Origin: Botryobacter ruber
GTDB taxonomy: Bacteria; Bacteroidota; Bacteroidia; Cytophagales; Hymenobacteraceae
NCBI RefSeq assembly: GCF_003347595.2
Contig: NZ_QCZK02000016.1
Span: 1-64,000 of the forward strand
Length of the DNA: 64,000 bases
Direction: 5' to 3'
Shown here: piece after piece, positions 1 to 9,288 of the stretch
Numbering within the stretch: the stretch's first letter is position 1
Layout: the number at the start of each line of letters is the position of its first letter
The notes under the pieces: generated by a model
Database searches by the model: none
Seen by the model: the letters and a program-made list of their open reading frames with translations, nothing else
What the model was told of the DNA's origin: nothing
Program-made: the position numbers and the translations under genes

Positions 1-93
1 ATACAGGAAGGAGATTCCTTGTGGTCCATATCACCAAGTGTATGTAGATTCCCTATAGTTACCTTCCTGCATCTGTCTTTTAAAAGTATATAA
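1..93 (+). other. Possible 3' remnant of an open frame at the left edge
   Basis: A 30-codon frame is open from the window edge to a TAA at 91-93. Its first residues (IQEGDSLWSIS) resemble the start of a LysM repeat, but the rest does not continue the motif. It could be the tail of a gene, a frameshifted remnant, or chance. No function is claimed. The remainder up to the terminator at 204-235 shows no gene. Confidence 0.15.
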
Positions 94-203
94 AATTTGT
101 ACTGTATACGCTTGTGGTAAAGGTATGAGATCCCCTACGCGTTGACAAAGTAGGAGTAGTTTTGTGGAACTGATTAAATACTATCTGGTATAAATATCCT
201 GCA

Positions 204-235
204 TAAAAAAAGGGAAGTTCTGTGAACTTCCCTTT
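204..235 (-). terminator. Rho-independent terminator of the gld operon
   Basis: A perfect 12-bp stem (209-220 with 224-235, loop TGT) is followed, in the minus-strand direction, by a run of T. It sits about 25 bp past the stop of gldN, so it should end the gldKLMN transcript. The stem also has T residues on the other side and could work both ways. Confidence 0.85.
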
Positions 236-258
236 AACATTTCAAGCTACTTGTGTGT

Positions 259-1125
259 CTAATAACTCCAAAGACTGTACTCAAATTCTATCAAAGCTTC
301 CGCTGCGTCCTGTGAGGCGAGCAAGCCTTTTTGTCCGGCTCCATAAATATCAGACAGGGCTCTGTTGCCTGGGTTTGATATTTTGGTAATATACGAGCTA
401 AACAGCCACAGGTCAAAAGCATCTGCCAGATTGATGTGCTTTGCTTCGTTCTGGGCATTGTACCAGATCGCTACATCCTTGTTGGCTTCATTTTTGAAAA
501 TACGTGCCAGATCGCTCATTTTAAACGTGGCAATATTCTGCTCAAAACCAAGCGGGTTAAGCGTAGAAGGCAACTTTATGCTGATAGACTGAATATCGTG
601 GTACATGCGCGAGCGCTTCTTATCGAATATTACCTCTTCTTTCAGTTCCAGCAAATACAATTGCTTCGGGAAGTATTCTATACTAACAGGAGCTGTACTT
701 GTTTGGGTAGCATTATTCCCAAGAGCTGTTGCCCATGGATCGTCTGCCGCTTGTTGCTGCCCAAAACCAGCTGCTTTTTCTTCCTCAGATAAACCACCCT
801 CTGTATCTCTCACACTCATGTTCGTGGAAAACTCCTCCTGCGTAAGAGGCGTATTCAGCGAATCGCTTTTATAGGCTGTCAGTTCCCCGCTTTTCACCGC
901 ATTAATAATAATTTTGGTGATCTCTTTATTTTCGGAGAACATAGGCTTATTCTGCTTTTCACGCAGGTCTATCTTCCGCCAGACGATTTTTTTGAACATC
1001 ACGTCTGAGTCGGGGATGGGCCTTACCGAAGCTCTGCTATCTGCAGTGCTTGGCACCTGTTGCGCCATAGTTCCTACCGAGAACATAACGCCTGCAGCTA
1101 CTCCTATTATTTTAACTAATTTCAT
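259..1125 (-). CDS. gldN: Type IX secretion / gliding motility protein GldN
   Basis: This 288-residue protein matches the GldN/PorN family, a periplasmic part of the type IX secretion system that forms rings with the lipoprotein GldK under the outer membrane. A signal peptide spans about residues 1-21 and ends MAQQ. The body contains the family-typical KIVWRKIDLREKQN and YFPKQLYLLELKEEV stretches. It is the last gene of the gldK-gldL-gldM-gldN run, 12 bp after gldM, and is followed by a strong terminator. Gene order is identical to the porKLMN order known in other Bacteroidota, which supports the call. Loss of this gene in relatives abolishes secretion and gliding (family knowledge). Confidence 0.95.
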   Translation of the reverse strand: MKLVKIIGVAAGVMFSVGTMAQQVPSTADSRASVRPIPDSDVMFKKIVWRKIDLREKQNKPMFSENKEITKIIINAVKSGELTAYKSDSLNTPLTQEEFSTNMSVRDTEGGLSEEEKAAGFGQQQAADDPWATALGNNATQTSTAPVSIEYFPKQLYLLELKEEVIFDKKRSRMYHDIQSISIKLPSTLNPLGFEQNIATFKMSDLARIFKNEANKDVAIWYNAQNEAKHINLADAFDLWLFSSYITKISNPGNRALSDIYGAGQKGLLASQDAAEALIEFEYSLWSY

Positions 1126-1137
1126 ACTTCTTGCTTA

Positions 1138-2748
1138 TTAATTCAGCGGAACACTGAAGTTTGGCTGACCTACATTGACATCTACTGCCCTGTTCTGGTA
1201 ATTCAACCGCTTCACATCCAGTACCTCAATCACGATTCGGTCTCCTTTGCTGGCTTTTGCTGCAAAGTTTGTCAGGTTTGCGCTAGGGCCATTAAACTCG
1301 CCCTGGTCAATCGGAGCATTACCTCTTACCAAATAAGCTCTCCATTTCATTACCCTGAAGTTGGCATCTTTGGGAAGTAATTGTTTAAATCCTTCGTCTG
1401 CAACAGCATCAATGGTCACTTGTCGGAAGGAAGCTGCCGGAACGCCGCGTTTTACATCGATCGGTCTTCCGTTTACCAGTGGCACAATTTCTGGTTTAGG
1501 AATCGGACGTACTTTAAACGTTTCAGAGCCGATGTTATTGCCGCCGCTGCTTACATTCAGTTTTACCTCAGTAGCACTCGGAATAAGTGTCACCATTCCT
1601 TTTTTGGCACCTTTTACAGCCGTTGCACCGGAAGCGCTAAAGCTCGGGTCATAAACTGCTCCCAAAGCTGGCACCTGCACATTCAGCTCATTGGCGCACT
1701 GAAAGTATAACGCCTGAACAGAAGCAGATTGTATCTGGATTACAGGTTTTGCTACAATATATTCCTCCGTTACCATAAAAGTGGTGTCACGTCCGTTCTG
1801 GTTTATGGTAATCTGGCCTTTCCAGGTCTGCTTTGAATTACCTTCCGCATCATAATTAGAGGCTGAAGCGGTAAATTCAATCACGCCTTTTCCATCCTTC
1901 ACAGGTATTGGTTTGCCCTGGAATGTCATTTTCGGGGTGATGGCATCAGAAGAAGCCGCGATAAACATATCTGCTTTATACTTTGTACCGGCCGCAACTA
2001 CTTTAGATTCGGCGCGGGCCATCGCAAATATTTTCTCGAACTTGATAATTTCTGCACCTACCTCACTGGCAAGCTGTTGCAGCACATCGGCTTCGTACTT
2101 TAAAATCTCAGATTCCTTTTGCGAAAGCACTGCGAGTGCCGCCACCATCGGCGTCTGCTCAAAGTTAAGTTCTGCAAAATCTTTGTTTTTCTGCGCTTTG
2201 TCTAACTTAGCAACCGGGTCCTCGCTACCACTTAACGCGATACTGTTCGGTAACTTTAACTTGTCAGGGTGCGGCGTGGTCTCGCGCAGAAACTTCATGT
2301 AAGCATCCAGCTTGTTCTTCAGGTCATAGGCAAACCCGTTTCTTTTGTCTGCAGCACCAATCATGGTTCTGGCCACAGCATCGTCTGCTGTCGGGTTTAC
2401 ATAATGACCAGTTTCCGGGCTTATACCGCCGGAAGCTTTAACTAATTCTTCTCTTATACCACGTATATAGGTAATGATTTTCTTTGTTTCATCCCGTACG
2501 GCGTCTGCACTTGCCAAAACGCGTTTATCACTTGCAGTAGTCGCACCTTCCTCAACGGTTGATCGGATACTGGATAAAACATCTGCATGGTCTGCTGAAG
2601 TTTTGTTGTTCATCTCTTTCAGACTGTTGTCGAGGAACTCAAACTTCAAAAGGATTGCAGAGCTTACGTTTAGGGCGAGCATGGCGGTCAGTACTAGGTA
2701 CATCAAACCGATCATCTTCTGCCGTGGTGTCTCTTTAGCTCCAGCCAT
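1138..2748 (-). CDS. gldM: Type IX secretion motor protein GldM
   Basis: GldM (536 residues) is the periplasmic shaft of the type IX secretion motor. It pairs with GldL in the inner membrane and carries energy from the proton gradient to the outer-membrane part. The sequence begins with the family signature AGAKETPRQKMIGLMYLVLT, in which a single membrane helix covers about residues 12-34. The rest is a large periplasmic part made of an alpha-helical first domain and several beta-rich domains. Length is normal for the family. It lies 51 bp after gldL and 12 bp before gldN on the same strand, so co-transcription is very likely. Confidence 0.96.
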   Translation of the reverse strand: MAGAKETPRQKMIGLMYLVLTAMLALNVSSAILLKFEFLDNSLKEMNNKTSADHADVLSSIRSTVEEGATTASDKRVLASADAVRDETKKIITYIRGIREELVKASGGISPETGHYVNPTADDAVARTMIGAADKRNGFAYDLKNKLDAYMKFLRETTPHPDKLKLPNSIALSGSEDPVAKLDKAQKNKDFAELNFEQTPMVAALAVLSQKESEILKYEADVLQQLASEVGAEIIKFEKIFAMARAESKVVAAGTKYKADMFIAASSDAITPKMTFQGKPIPVKDGKGVIEFTASASNYDAEGNSKQTWKGQITINQNGRDTTFMVTEEYIVAKPVIQIQSASVQALYFQCANELNVQVPALGAVYDPSFSASGATAVKGAKKGMVTLIPSATEVKLNVSSGGNNIGSETFKVRPIPKPEIVPLVNGRPIDVKRGVPAASFRQVTIDAVADEGFKQLLPKDANFRVMKWRAYLVRGNAPIDQGEFNGPSANLTNFAAKASKGDRIVIEVLDVKRLNYQNRAVDVNVGQPNFSVPLN

Positions 2749-2799
2749 TTTTACTCGTTATTGCTTTGCTTTATAATTTTCTGAATTAATTAAGACGCA

Positions 2800-3603
2800 T
2801 TAGCCTTTCATAGCTGTAAGCATATTGCCGTACACGTTATTGAGCGAGTACAGGTTTTTAGTCAGTTTGCCTACTTCATCCTTCAGCTGTTCTGTGTCTT
2901 TGCTTGCATCAGAGAGGTTTTCCATGGCTGCGCTCAGGTTGCCGTAGAACTTGCTCATTGCTCTCATGTGGTTGTTGGCATCCTGTAGTTCCATTTCATA
3001 CACCGCGTTCAGGGCACCCAGGTTTTTGGTCATGCTCTGAATCTGGTTGTGGTATTCCTTAGCATCTACTGTAGAGCCAGCCAGTTGAGAGATAGCATTG
3101 GCAGTTTCTGAATAAGCTACATTTATTTTTTCTAAAGAGTCTGTAGCTGCTTTTACTCTTACCGTATAATCCTGCGTTACCGCTGTCGCCTGGCTAAGAT
3201 CGGCCATTTGAGCAGTTGTATCACTTAACCTGTTCAATCCGAGGCCCAGGCGCTGGATGGTATCCGGCGTGATGTCTGCATCGCTCATCATGTCGTCCAG
3301 TTTTTTAGAAAGCGACACACCTCCTGAAGTTGCTGCAGAAGCAGGTATTAATGCTTCTCCGGCATAATCGTCGGCTAACTGCGGGTATACCCTTGCCCAA
3401 TCCGGCTCTGCATGAACAGGCTGAAACGCACTCAGGGCAAAGATGATAGCCTCGGTACCAAGACCCGCGATCAGCATTTCGTCGCCATAATTCCAGTGCA
3501 TCAGTTTAAACAATGCACCCAAGATAACCACAGCCGCACCAAGACCATATACTTTAGGCATTAAAACGTCGTATAAGAAATTGCGACCTCTAGCTTTGCT
3601 CAT
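2800..3603 (-). CDS. gldL: Type IX secretion motor protein GldL
   Basis: GldL (267 residues) is the inner-membrane stator-like partner of GldM. Two membrane helices are visible at about residues 17-36 and 43-60. They contain charged residues, Lys33 and Glu51, that match the intramembrane charges known to matter for proton-driven motor function in GldL homologues. The following 200 residues are cytoplasmic and helical, with repeated stretches (for example near residues 115-260) that look like coiled coil. The gene sits 73 bp after gldK and 51 bp before gldM. Confidence 0.95.
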   Translation of the reverse strand: MSKARGRNFLYDVLMPKVYGLGAAVVILGALFKLMHWNYGDEMLIAGLGTEAIIFALSAFQPVHAEPDWARVYPQLADDYAGEALIPASAATSGGVSLSKKLDDMMSDADITPDTIQRLGLGLNRLSDTTAQMADLSQATAVTQDYTVRVKAATDSLEKINVAYSETANAISQLAGSTVDAKEYHNQIQSMTKNLGALNAVYEMELQDANNHMRAMSKFYGNLSAAMENLSDASKDTEQLKDEVGKLTKNLYSLNNVYGNMLTAMKG

Positions 3604-3676
3604 TTTTTCTTTTTGTTAATTGTGAACGATGATAAGAGTTTTTTTAATTAAGTTTTGTTGTGTAAGTGCAATTAAA

Positions 3677-4696
3677 TTAATTTAGTTCCTGTCCGGATGA
3701 TCTTCCGATGTAAATTAATGAATTTCTGAAACCAATGTACGACCTGGCGGAATCCTGGTACTCAAAATTTCTCGTACCTGTCTCCAGGAAATAGGCTATA
3801 TCTTTCCAGGAACCACCTCTAACCACTTTGCGCGGTTCGTTGTCGTCTTTGTAGCGCGGGTTCAGGTCCCAGGTGATCGGCACAGTAGCATCAGAATAAG
3901 CATCTTCGCACCACTCCGCTACGTTACCGGCCATATCATATAATCCAAAATCGTTCGGGAAGAACTGGGCAACCGGCGAGGTGTAAGTAAAGCCATCGCT
4001 GTAGTAATCGCCGCGGCCTGGTTTGAAGTTAGCCAGCAGACAGCCTTTTGCATTGCGTAGGTACGGTCCACCCCACGGATACACCGCCATATCTCTTCCG
4101 CCGCGGGCAGCATATTCCCACTCCGCTTCTGATGGCAGGCGGAATTTTGGCACTGGCGCTAAACCAGCATCCGCATTTGCCTGATTTTTGTGTTTCGTGC
4201 GCCACTCGCTGAAGTATTGTGCGGCAAACCAGTCCACACCTACTACCGGGTAATCATCAAAAGCAGGGTGTGAGTAATAATACTCCATCAGGGGGTCGCC
4301 CATGTGGTAAGTAAAATCCCGCACCCATACTGTTGTATCCGGATAAAGCTGCGTCATCACAAACTCTTCGCCCAGCACATCCAGGGAATCCTGCCGCATC
4401 ACTTCCATGAACTGGCGGTATTCGTTGTTTGTGATTTCGGTTTCATCCATATAGAACCCGCCAATGGTAACCTGCTTGTTCAGGTTAGCCATGGATGCAG
4501 CTATATCCTGGTCTGCCTGGCCCATATGAAAAGTTCCGCCAGGACACGGCACCATACCATAGGGCACCTCCTGTGGATTATACTCCGGCCGGTCCACTGC
4601 TCCAACAAGATCTCCCTGAGGACCTTTTCTCATTCCACAACTTGCGAGCAATAGCACTGCCACAGCAAAAAGAGACAGCTTTATTGATTTATTCAT
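3677..4696 (-). CDS. gldK: Type IX secretion lipoprotein GldK (FGE-sulfatase fold)
   Basis: GldK (339 residues) is an outer-membrane lipoprotein that forms the periplasmic ring with GldN. The signal peptide ends in a lipobox (LLASC, Cys20). Residues about 45-325 form a formylglycine-generating-enzyme-like domain, with FRLPSEAEWEYAARGG, GNVAEWCEDAY, VVRGGSWKD and IGFRN visible. In this family the fold is structural and not thought to be an active enzyme. It is the first gene of gldKLMN. A 220 bp AT-rich gap with a promoter-like box separates it from the porP-like gene upstream on the same strand. Confidence 0.95.
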   Translation of the reverse strand: MNKSIKLSLFAVAVLLLASCGMRKGPQGDLVGAVDRPEYNPQEVPYGMVPCPGGTFHMGQADQDIAASMANLNKQVTIGGFYMDETEITNNEYRQFMEVMRQDSLDVLGEEFVMTQLYPDTTVWVRDFTYHMGDPLMEYYYSHPAFDDYPVVGVDWFAAQYFSEWRTKHKNQANADAGLAPVPKFRLPSEAEWEYAARGGRDMAVYPWGGPYLRNAKGCLLANFKPGRGDYYSDGFTYTSPVAQFFPNDFGLYDMAGNVAEWCEDAYSDATVPITWDLNPRYKDDNEPRKVVRGGSWKDIAYFLETGTRNFEYQDSARSYIGFRNSLIYIGRSSGQELN

Positions 4697-4756
4697 AATA
4701 ACTTAAAAAAGTAAAGTTTTTTAGTATTCTTTTTAGCTACACGTTTAGAAGACTAG

Positions 4757-4764
4757 CAAATATA
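4757..4764 (-). promoter_or_regulatory. Bacteroidota-type -7 box before gldK
   Basis: On the minus strand the sequence TATATTTG fits the Bacteroidota -7 consensus TAnnTTTG, about 60 bp before the gldK start. A TTG lies about 24 bp further upstream, slightly farther than usual for a -33 element. Inferred promoter for gldKLMN. Confidence 0.4.
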
Positions 4765-4918
4765 TAGGTTATATACCTAAATAAAAAGCAATTGATTCCA
4801 ACTCTTTAGTATAAAATTTGAACGATTTTAATCAGCGTTTATTATCATTGCTATAGTTATTTTTTCATGTACTATTTATAGAAATATCCTATAGTATACA
4901 AATATTTTTGTATAAAGT

Positions 4919-5878
4919 TTATCTTATGAAATTATATCGGGGGGTTCGGATGGGAGGCCTGACTCTTGTAATCGGCTCAGGAAGCCTGTAAGAAAGCATT
5001 ATTTCGTGTGAAGTAGGAGCTTTGGCTGCCTGGTTAAAAGTAAGAAAATCAATTGCATATCCTACTCTTAAAGCATTATCCTGGAGCAGGGCAATTCCCA
5101 GAAGGGCTCCAACCGCCTCCTGGTACCTGTAATTTAGGCCACCCCAGTATCTATCGTCAAACGTTACTCTTCCGCCTACATCAAATGAAGATGTTTCGGA
5201 GTCATGCTTCAGCAAAGCAGTGGGTGTCAGCACTAACTGGTTTGTCAGTGGCAGGTGATAGCCTGCGGTCAGGAAATAATGTCGTTCACCTGTAACCGTT
5301 CCTGTACCGGTACCGGCAGCGTCTGCAAACTCATACTGCGATTGCAGCAAATTTGTTACTCCGCCTCCGGCATAAAATGTTGCAGATTCATACCAAAGCC
5401 CTGCCCCCAGATCATACTTTGTATCTGAACTGTTAAACGGCACACTCGGATCGTTTGCATCGTTGGCTCTGTAATTTCCCTGTTTAATATTCCCGATATT
5501 GCCCTGTATGCCTATGCCAAGTTTGCCCGCACCAATTTTCAGGTGCTGCGAGTAGGAGAGCGCCGCACTGGTTATGGTGGTATTACCTACCCTGTCGCGC
5601 AGAAACTGAACGCCTGCGCCTCCCTTCAGGAAAGGAACCGGCGTGTGGGCCGTAAGCAGAAGCGACTGTGGAGAGCCGCCATCGTCGAAGGAGGGGTTAT
5701 AGCCAAGCCACTGATAACGATAAAGCGACAGTACCTCGGGCCGGTTTGTTATACCTGCATAAGCCGGGCTTAAGAACATCCCATTGAAGCCATAATGACT
5801 AAATTGAGGCTGTTGCTGCGCCCACAAAAGGGGCTGACAGCACAACACCAATGCTAAAATGAGGATAAGCTTTCTCAT
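4919..5878 (-). CDS. PorP/SprF-family type IX secretion outer-membrane protein
   Basis: This 319-residue protein belongs to the PorP/SprF family, outer-membrane beta-barrels that work with the type IX system and anchor some of its cargo. The family opening is clear: a signal peptide (about 1-21, ending LLWAQ) is followed by PQFSHYGFNGMFLSPAYAG. Alternating hydrophobic strands with aromatic ends fill the rest. I place the start at the ATG at 5878, because the longer frame begins with TTG at 5893 and lacks any reason to be used. It lies directly upstream of gldK, the same order as porP-porK in relatives. It may be the core PorP or a cargo-linked SprF paralogue. Confidence 0.88.
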   Translation of the reverse strand: MRKLILILALVLCCQPLLWAQQQPQFSHYGFNGMFLSPAYAGITNRPEVLSLYRYQWLGYNPSFDDGGSPQSLLLTAHTPVPFLKGGAGVQFLRDRVGNTTITSAALSYSQHLKIGAGKLGIGIQGNIGNIKQGNYRANDANDPSVPFNSSDTKYDLGAGLWYESATFYAGGGVTNLLQSQYEFADAAGTGTGTVTGERHYFLTAGYHLPLTNQLVLTPTALLKHDSETSSFDVGGRVTFDDRYWGGLNYRYQEAVGALLGIALLQDNALRVGYAIDFLTFNQAAKAPTSHEIMLSYRLPEPITRVRPPIRTPRYNFIR

Positions 5879-6031
5879 AGGCTGTTGCTGCAAGCTGGTT
5901 TAAACTAACAGTTAAAATATAGAGGCATCCTGATAATCAAATATACCTTATTAAATGGTAAAACGCAAAAGCAGGCAGGCCAAAGGCTGTCACCCGCATT
6001 TGCGTTCTAGTTGTATGAGATTGAAGCACAA

Positions 6032-6049
6032 AAGTTACAATTGTAACTT
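6032..6049. promoter_or_regulatory. 18-bp perfect palindrome at the hemD stop
   Basis: AAGTTACAATTGTAACTT is a perfect palindrome that overlaps the first bases of the hemD stop codon. It has no loop, so it is not a typical terminator. It lies between hemD and the porP-like gene downstream and could be an operator for the latter, but no regulator can be named. Confidence 0.35.
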
Positions 6050-6851
6050 ATTTTTTTGCATTAAGTTTCTGATTCTGGATATAAACCTCTATCGCTCCTG
6101 TCATGGAAGGCGCATTGGGCATAGGGGCCTCAATGTCTAACTCCAATCCTGCATCGCGCACCGCTTTGGCAGTGGTAGGTCCAAAGGCAGCTATCCGGGT
6201 ATTGTTTTGTTTAAATTCCGGAAAGTTGATAAACAACGAGGTAATACCGGATGGACTGAAAAAGGCGATGCAATCATACGTTACATCATCCAGATCAGAT
6301 AAATCGGCAGCCACTGTTTTATAAATAATAGCCTCTGTAAACTTAATCTTGTTTGCAGCCAGGAAACTTGGAATATCGTCTTTGCGGATGTTAGAGCACG
6401 GGAAAAGGAATTTTTCGTTCTTATGCTTCTTTATGACCTCAAAAAGATCCTTAGCCGTTTTCTCGCCCACAAATAACTTGCGCTTGCGCAGCACAATGTA
6501 CTTCTGCAGGTAGTAAGCCGTCTGGTCCGAAATACAGAAGTATTTCATATCTGCCGGCATCTCAATTTTACTTTCCTGGCAGATTCTGAAAAAATGGTCA
6601 ACGGCATTACGGCTTGTAAAGATAACTGCGGTATGTGCCAGAATGTCAACCTTGTCTTTTCGGAACTCCTTATAAGGAACAGGTTCTACTTCGATAAAAG
6701 CCCTGAAATCTACTTTGATACCATACTTTTCAGCAATAGACAAATACGGTGAGTTTTCGGTGGTAGGCTGCGGTTGTGTTACCAGAATACTTTTTATCGG
6801 AATATTATGTCTGTCTGGATTTGCTCCTGCCCTTTCTTTACTGTCAGCCAT
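6048..6851 (-). CDS. hemD: Uroporphyrinogen-III synthase
   Basis: This 267-residue protein fits HemD, which closes and inverts hydroxymethylbilane to uroporphyrinogen III in heme and siroheme synthesis. The family is weakly conserved, but the two-domain pattern is present: an N-terminal part with KSILVTQPQPTTENSPY, a mid region with AVIFTSRNAVDHFF, then FLFPCSNIRKDDIP, CIAFFSPSGITSLF and a final AAFGPTTAKAVRDAGL. An N-terminal extension of about 20 residues is common in Bacteroidota. It is 64 bp downstream of the DUF4271 gene on the same strand; this neighbour pair is frequent in the phylum, as far as I recall. Confidence 0.9.
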   Translation of the reverse strand: MADSKERAGANPDRHNIPIKSILVTQPQPTTENSPYLSIAEKYGIKVDFRAFIEVEPVPYKEFRKDKVDILAHTAVIFTSRNAVDHFFRICQESKIEMPADMKYFCISDQTAYYLQKYIVLRKRKLFVGEKTAKDLFEVIKKHKNEKFLFPCSNIRKDDIPSFLAANKIKFTEAIIYKTVAADLSDLDDVTYDCIAFFSPSGITSLFINFPEFKQNNTRIAAFGPTTAKAVRDAGLELDIEAPMPNAPSMTGAIEVYIQNQKLNAKK

Positions 6852-6915
6852 ATTTTATGATGAGGTTATTAATTGATCGCCTGCCAAGCCGGCTAACCTG
6901 CTGAATCATCAGTTT

Positions 6916-8088
6916 TTAGTAGTTAAAAACTATTAATTTTAGCATTATTGCCAGCGGGATTACTTCCGTGGCGCAAAGGTATGAAAATAAATGCAAATTT
7001 AGTACCGGCGCTTTTTTATTTACTGCATCAAACACACGAACCATCGTTAATACCAGCAGCAGTGTAACAGCCAGATTGGAAATGTGGATAACCCTTTCGG
7101 GCATGGTCGCATTAAAAGCCAGGTACACCAGCATCACAACCGGCAGAAAAAGGCCCAGGAAAAGCGTAGTCCTCAAAAACTCCTGGTACTGCAAAGGTAC
7201 TACCTGCTCCAGCCCGAATATGAACCCCATAATACTCAGGAAAATGTACTTTAACAGGATAAAGAGAAAAATAAGTGCTGCGTAAAAAAGAATTTTGGTC
7301 GTAATATCTGCTTCTGAAACAGGAAAAAGCTGGTTAAACAGCAGGAAATGCTGAATATTGGTATGTATGGCGGCAATAACCAGGGCCAGCGAAAGCGAGA
7401 ACGTTACAATAAACAGGATACCGGACCAGGTAATAGACCGGACATACATATCCTGGCTGGAATCAGGCCGGTTCAGGATCCATAAACTGAAAATGCTGCT
7501 GAAATCGGCAGGGAAGGTAACTTTCAGGCTGCCATACAACAGGCAGATCAGCAGCAGGAAAATAATAAAGGCGTTCTGGTTTACGTACTCCCGCACCCGC
7601 ACCGTTAGCGGGCGCCGGTTCAGCTGCTGCAGGGCATCCCGCACACTTACCTGGTTCCTGAAGGTGCTCACATTCGGGTGCTGCGACGGATGCCACACCG
7701 TAAGCAGGTATTTTCCTTCGACCGGCTCTATGTTGCCTACGTGCTGCGACAGGTCCAGCATGTAGGTATGCGCCGAATCAGCCACAAAAATCAACTGGTT
7801 GTTCAGAAAGAGGCACTGATCTTTTTTAGCTGTAAAACCAACTAAAAATGGTTGCGAAGTAGTAATGGAGAGCCACTGGTGCACTGCATGATGAGAGGAA
7901 TGCAGTTCGGCCACATAGGGCACAAGCTGCGTTGCCCCCGGCTCCTGCACCAGCCAGTTGGCCGTAATCGTGTTCTTCTGGTCCAGGGGAAGCACTTGTG
8001 CCTGCAGGGGCCATGCAATGCTTGCAAGGGCCAGCAGGAGCCAGAAAAATCTGTTGCCGCCGCTATACTTTTTGAACACTCTGCGCAC
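6916..8088 (-). CDS. DUF4271 membrane protein
   Basis: This 390-residue protein looks like a DUF4271 family member, a Bacteroidota membrane family without known function. A signal peptide covers about residues 1-30, followed by a periplasmic stretch to about 170. Then come roughly six to seven membrane helices (for example NAFIIFLLLICLLYGSLKV and TTKILFYAALIFLFILLKYI). The only available start is GTG at 8088, inside the end of the upstream glycosyltransferase gene (26 bp overlap), which suggests translational coupling. It lies just before hemD. Confidence 0.8.
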   Translation of the reverse strand: MRRVFKKYSGGNRFFWLLLALASIAWPLQAQVLPLDQKNTITANWLVQEPGATQLVPYVAELHSSHHAVHQWLSITTSQPFLVGFTAKKDQCLFLNNQLIFVADSAHTYMLDLSQHVGNIEPVEGKYLLTVWHPSQHPNVSTFRNQVSVRDALQQLNRRPLTVRVREYVNQNAFIIFLLLICLLYGSLKVTFPADFSSIFSLWILNRPDSSQDMYVRSITWSGILFIVTFSLSLALVIAAIHTNIQHFLLFNQLFPVSEADITTKILFYAALIFLFILLKYIFLSIMGFIFGLEQVVPLQYQEFLRTTLFLGLFLPVVMLVYLAFNATMPERVIHISNLAVTLLLVLTMVRVFDAVNKKAPVLNLHLFSYLCATEVIPLAIMLKLIVFNY

Positions 8089-9112
8089 TCCGCGATTTGT
8101 ATACTCCTAAAAATATACTCAACACCACTGAGAAAACCAACAGCGTCAGCAATATATTCGGATTACCCCAGCCGCTATAGTTAAAAACAAACAGGATAAC
8201 CAACAAGTTGATGAAGGCCAGGATCAGGACAGTAGAAATCTGGTTAAAGCCCATCGCCAGCAACCGGTGATGGATGTGGTTCCTGTCGGGGGCAAACGGA
8301 GACTTTCCTTTTAAAATACGGATGGCGGAAACGCGAAAGGTATCGAACAGCGGGACAAACAGTATACCCAGTGCCACAGACGGCGACGAGGGCACTTCCC
8401 GCATTTCGATAAACTGAATAGCCAGAATAGAAACAATAAACCCACAAAGCAGCGACCCCGTATCTCCCATAAAGATACTGGCTTTATGAAAGTTGTAGCG
8501 CAGGAAGCCCAGTATACCACCAATCAGGCAGAAAGCGACAGCGGCATAATTACTGTAGGACACCCCGCCATACAGAAAAAAGCAAATGCCAAAGGTGGCA
8601 CTGATAATTAACACAATGCTTCCGGCCAGTCCGTCCAGCCCGTCAATCAGGTTAATGGCATTGGTTATGCCCACTATTACCAGAAACGTAAAGCCGTAAC
8701 TCATGCCAATCGGCAGTTCGCCTATTCCGAAAATTCCCTGGAAGCTGGTAATGCGGATATCGGCCATAAACATAACTATTCCGGTAGCCAACAGCTGCAC
8801 TGCAAACTTTTTCAGTGCAGAGATGGTGATCAGGTCGTCCTTCATCCCGATAAAGAAGAGGATAATGCAACCTGCCAGCAGCTGCTGCACCCCATTATCG
8901 AGATCTGTAAAAATAGTAAGCGCCGACATAAAACCGGCAAACATAGCCACACCACCCAAGCGAGGCGTCAGGGTTTCGTGTACGGTTCTGAAATTCGGTT
9001 GATCCAGTATATTTTTAAGATGGGCTACCCTGATAATAGACGGAACAGCAAAGATGGCTATAAGAAAAGCCCAGCTGGAAGCTAGTATAAGTGGTAAGAG
9101 TCTCTGATCCAT
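8063..9112 (-). CDS. WecA/TagO/MraY-type undecaprenyl-phosphate sugar-1-phosphate transferase
   Basis: This integral membrane enzyme (349 residues from the chosen start) belongs to the GT4 family that moves a sugar-1-phosphate, usually GlcNAc-1-P, from a UDP-sugar to undecaprenyl phosphate and starts surface polysaccharide or O-antigen synthesis. Ten or so membrane helices alternate with the expected loops: TPRLGGVAMF, NLIDGLDGLAGS, IFMGDTGSLL and PDRNHIHHRLLAMG. The acidic and His motifs mark a WecA/TagO type rather than true MraY. I use the ATG at 9112; the longer frame reaches 9172 but adds 20 residues of poor quality. Confidence 0.92.
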   Translation of the reverse strand: MDQRLLPLILASSWAFLIAIFAVPSIIRVAHLKNILDQPNFRTVHETLTPRLGGVAMFAGFMSALTIFTDLDNGVQQLLAGCIILFFIGMKDDLITISALKKFAVQLLATGIVMFMADIRITSFQGIFGIGELPIGMSYGFTFLVIVGITNAINLIDGLDGLAGSIVLIISATFGICFFLYGGVSYSNYAAVAFCLIGGILGFLRYNFHKASIFMGDTGSLLCGFIVSILAIQFIEMREVPSSPSVALGILFVPLFDTFRVSAIRILKGKSPFAPDRNHIHHRLLAMGFNQISTVLILAFINLLVILFVFNYSGWGNPNILLTLLVFSVVLSIFLGVYKSRSAQSVQKV

Positions 9113-9288
9113 AAGTTTGATCTGCAAGGCAAAGAAATACATTTTTTCTGTACTTCGAAAGTTTATCCGCAACGTCAGTCATTTTAAAAGATTGCGGCAC
9201 AGGTTATGAACATTAAGTATTACTTTAATGCAGATAGTAAATTTATATTAACTAAACAGGCCCATAATAGCCCCAGGAGCTGCGAGTT

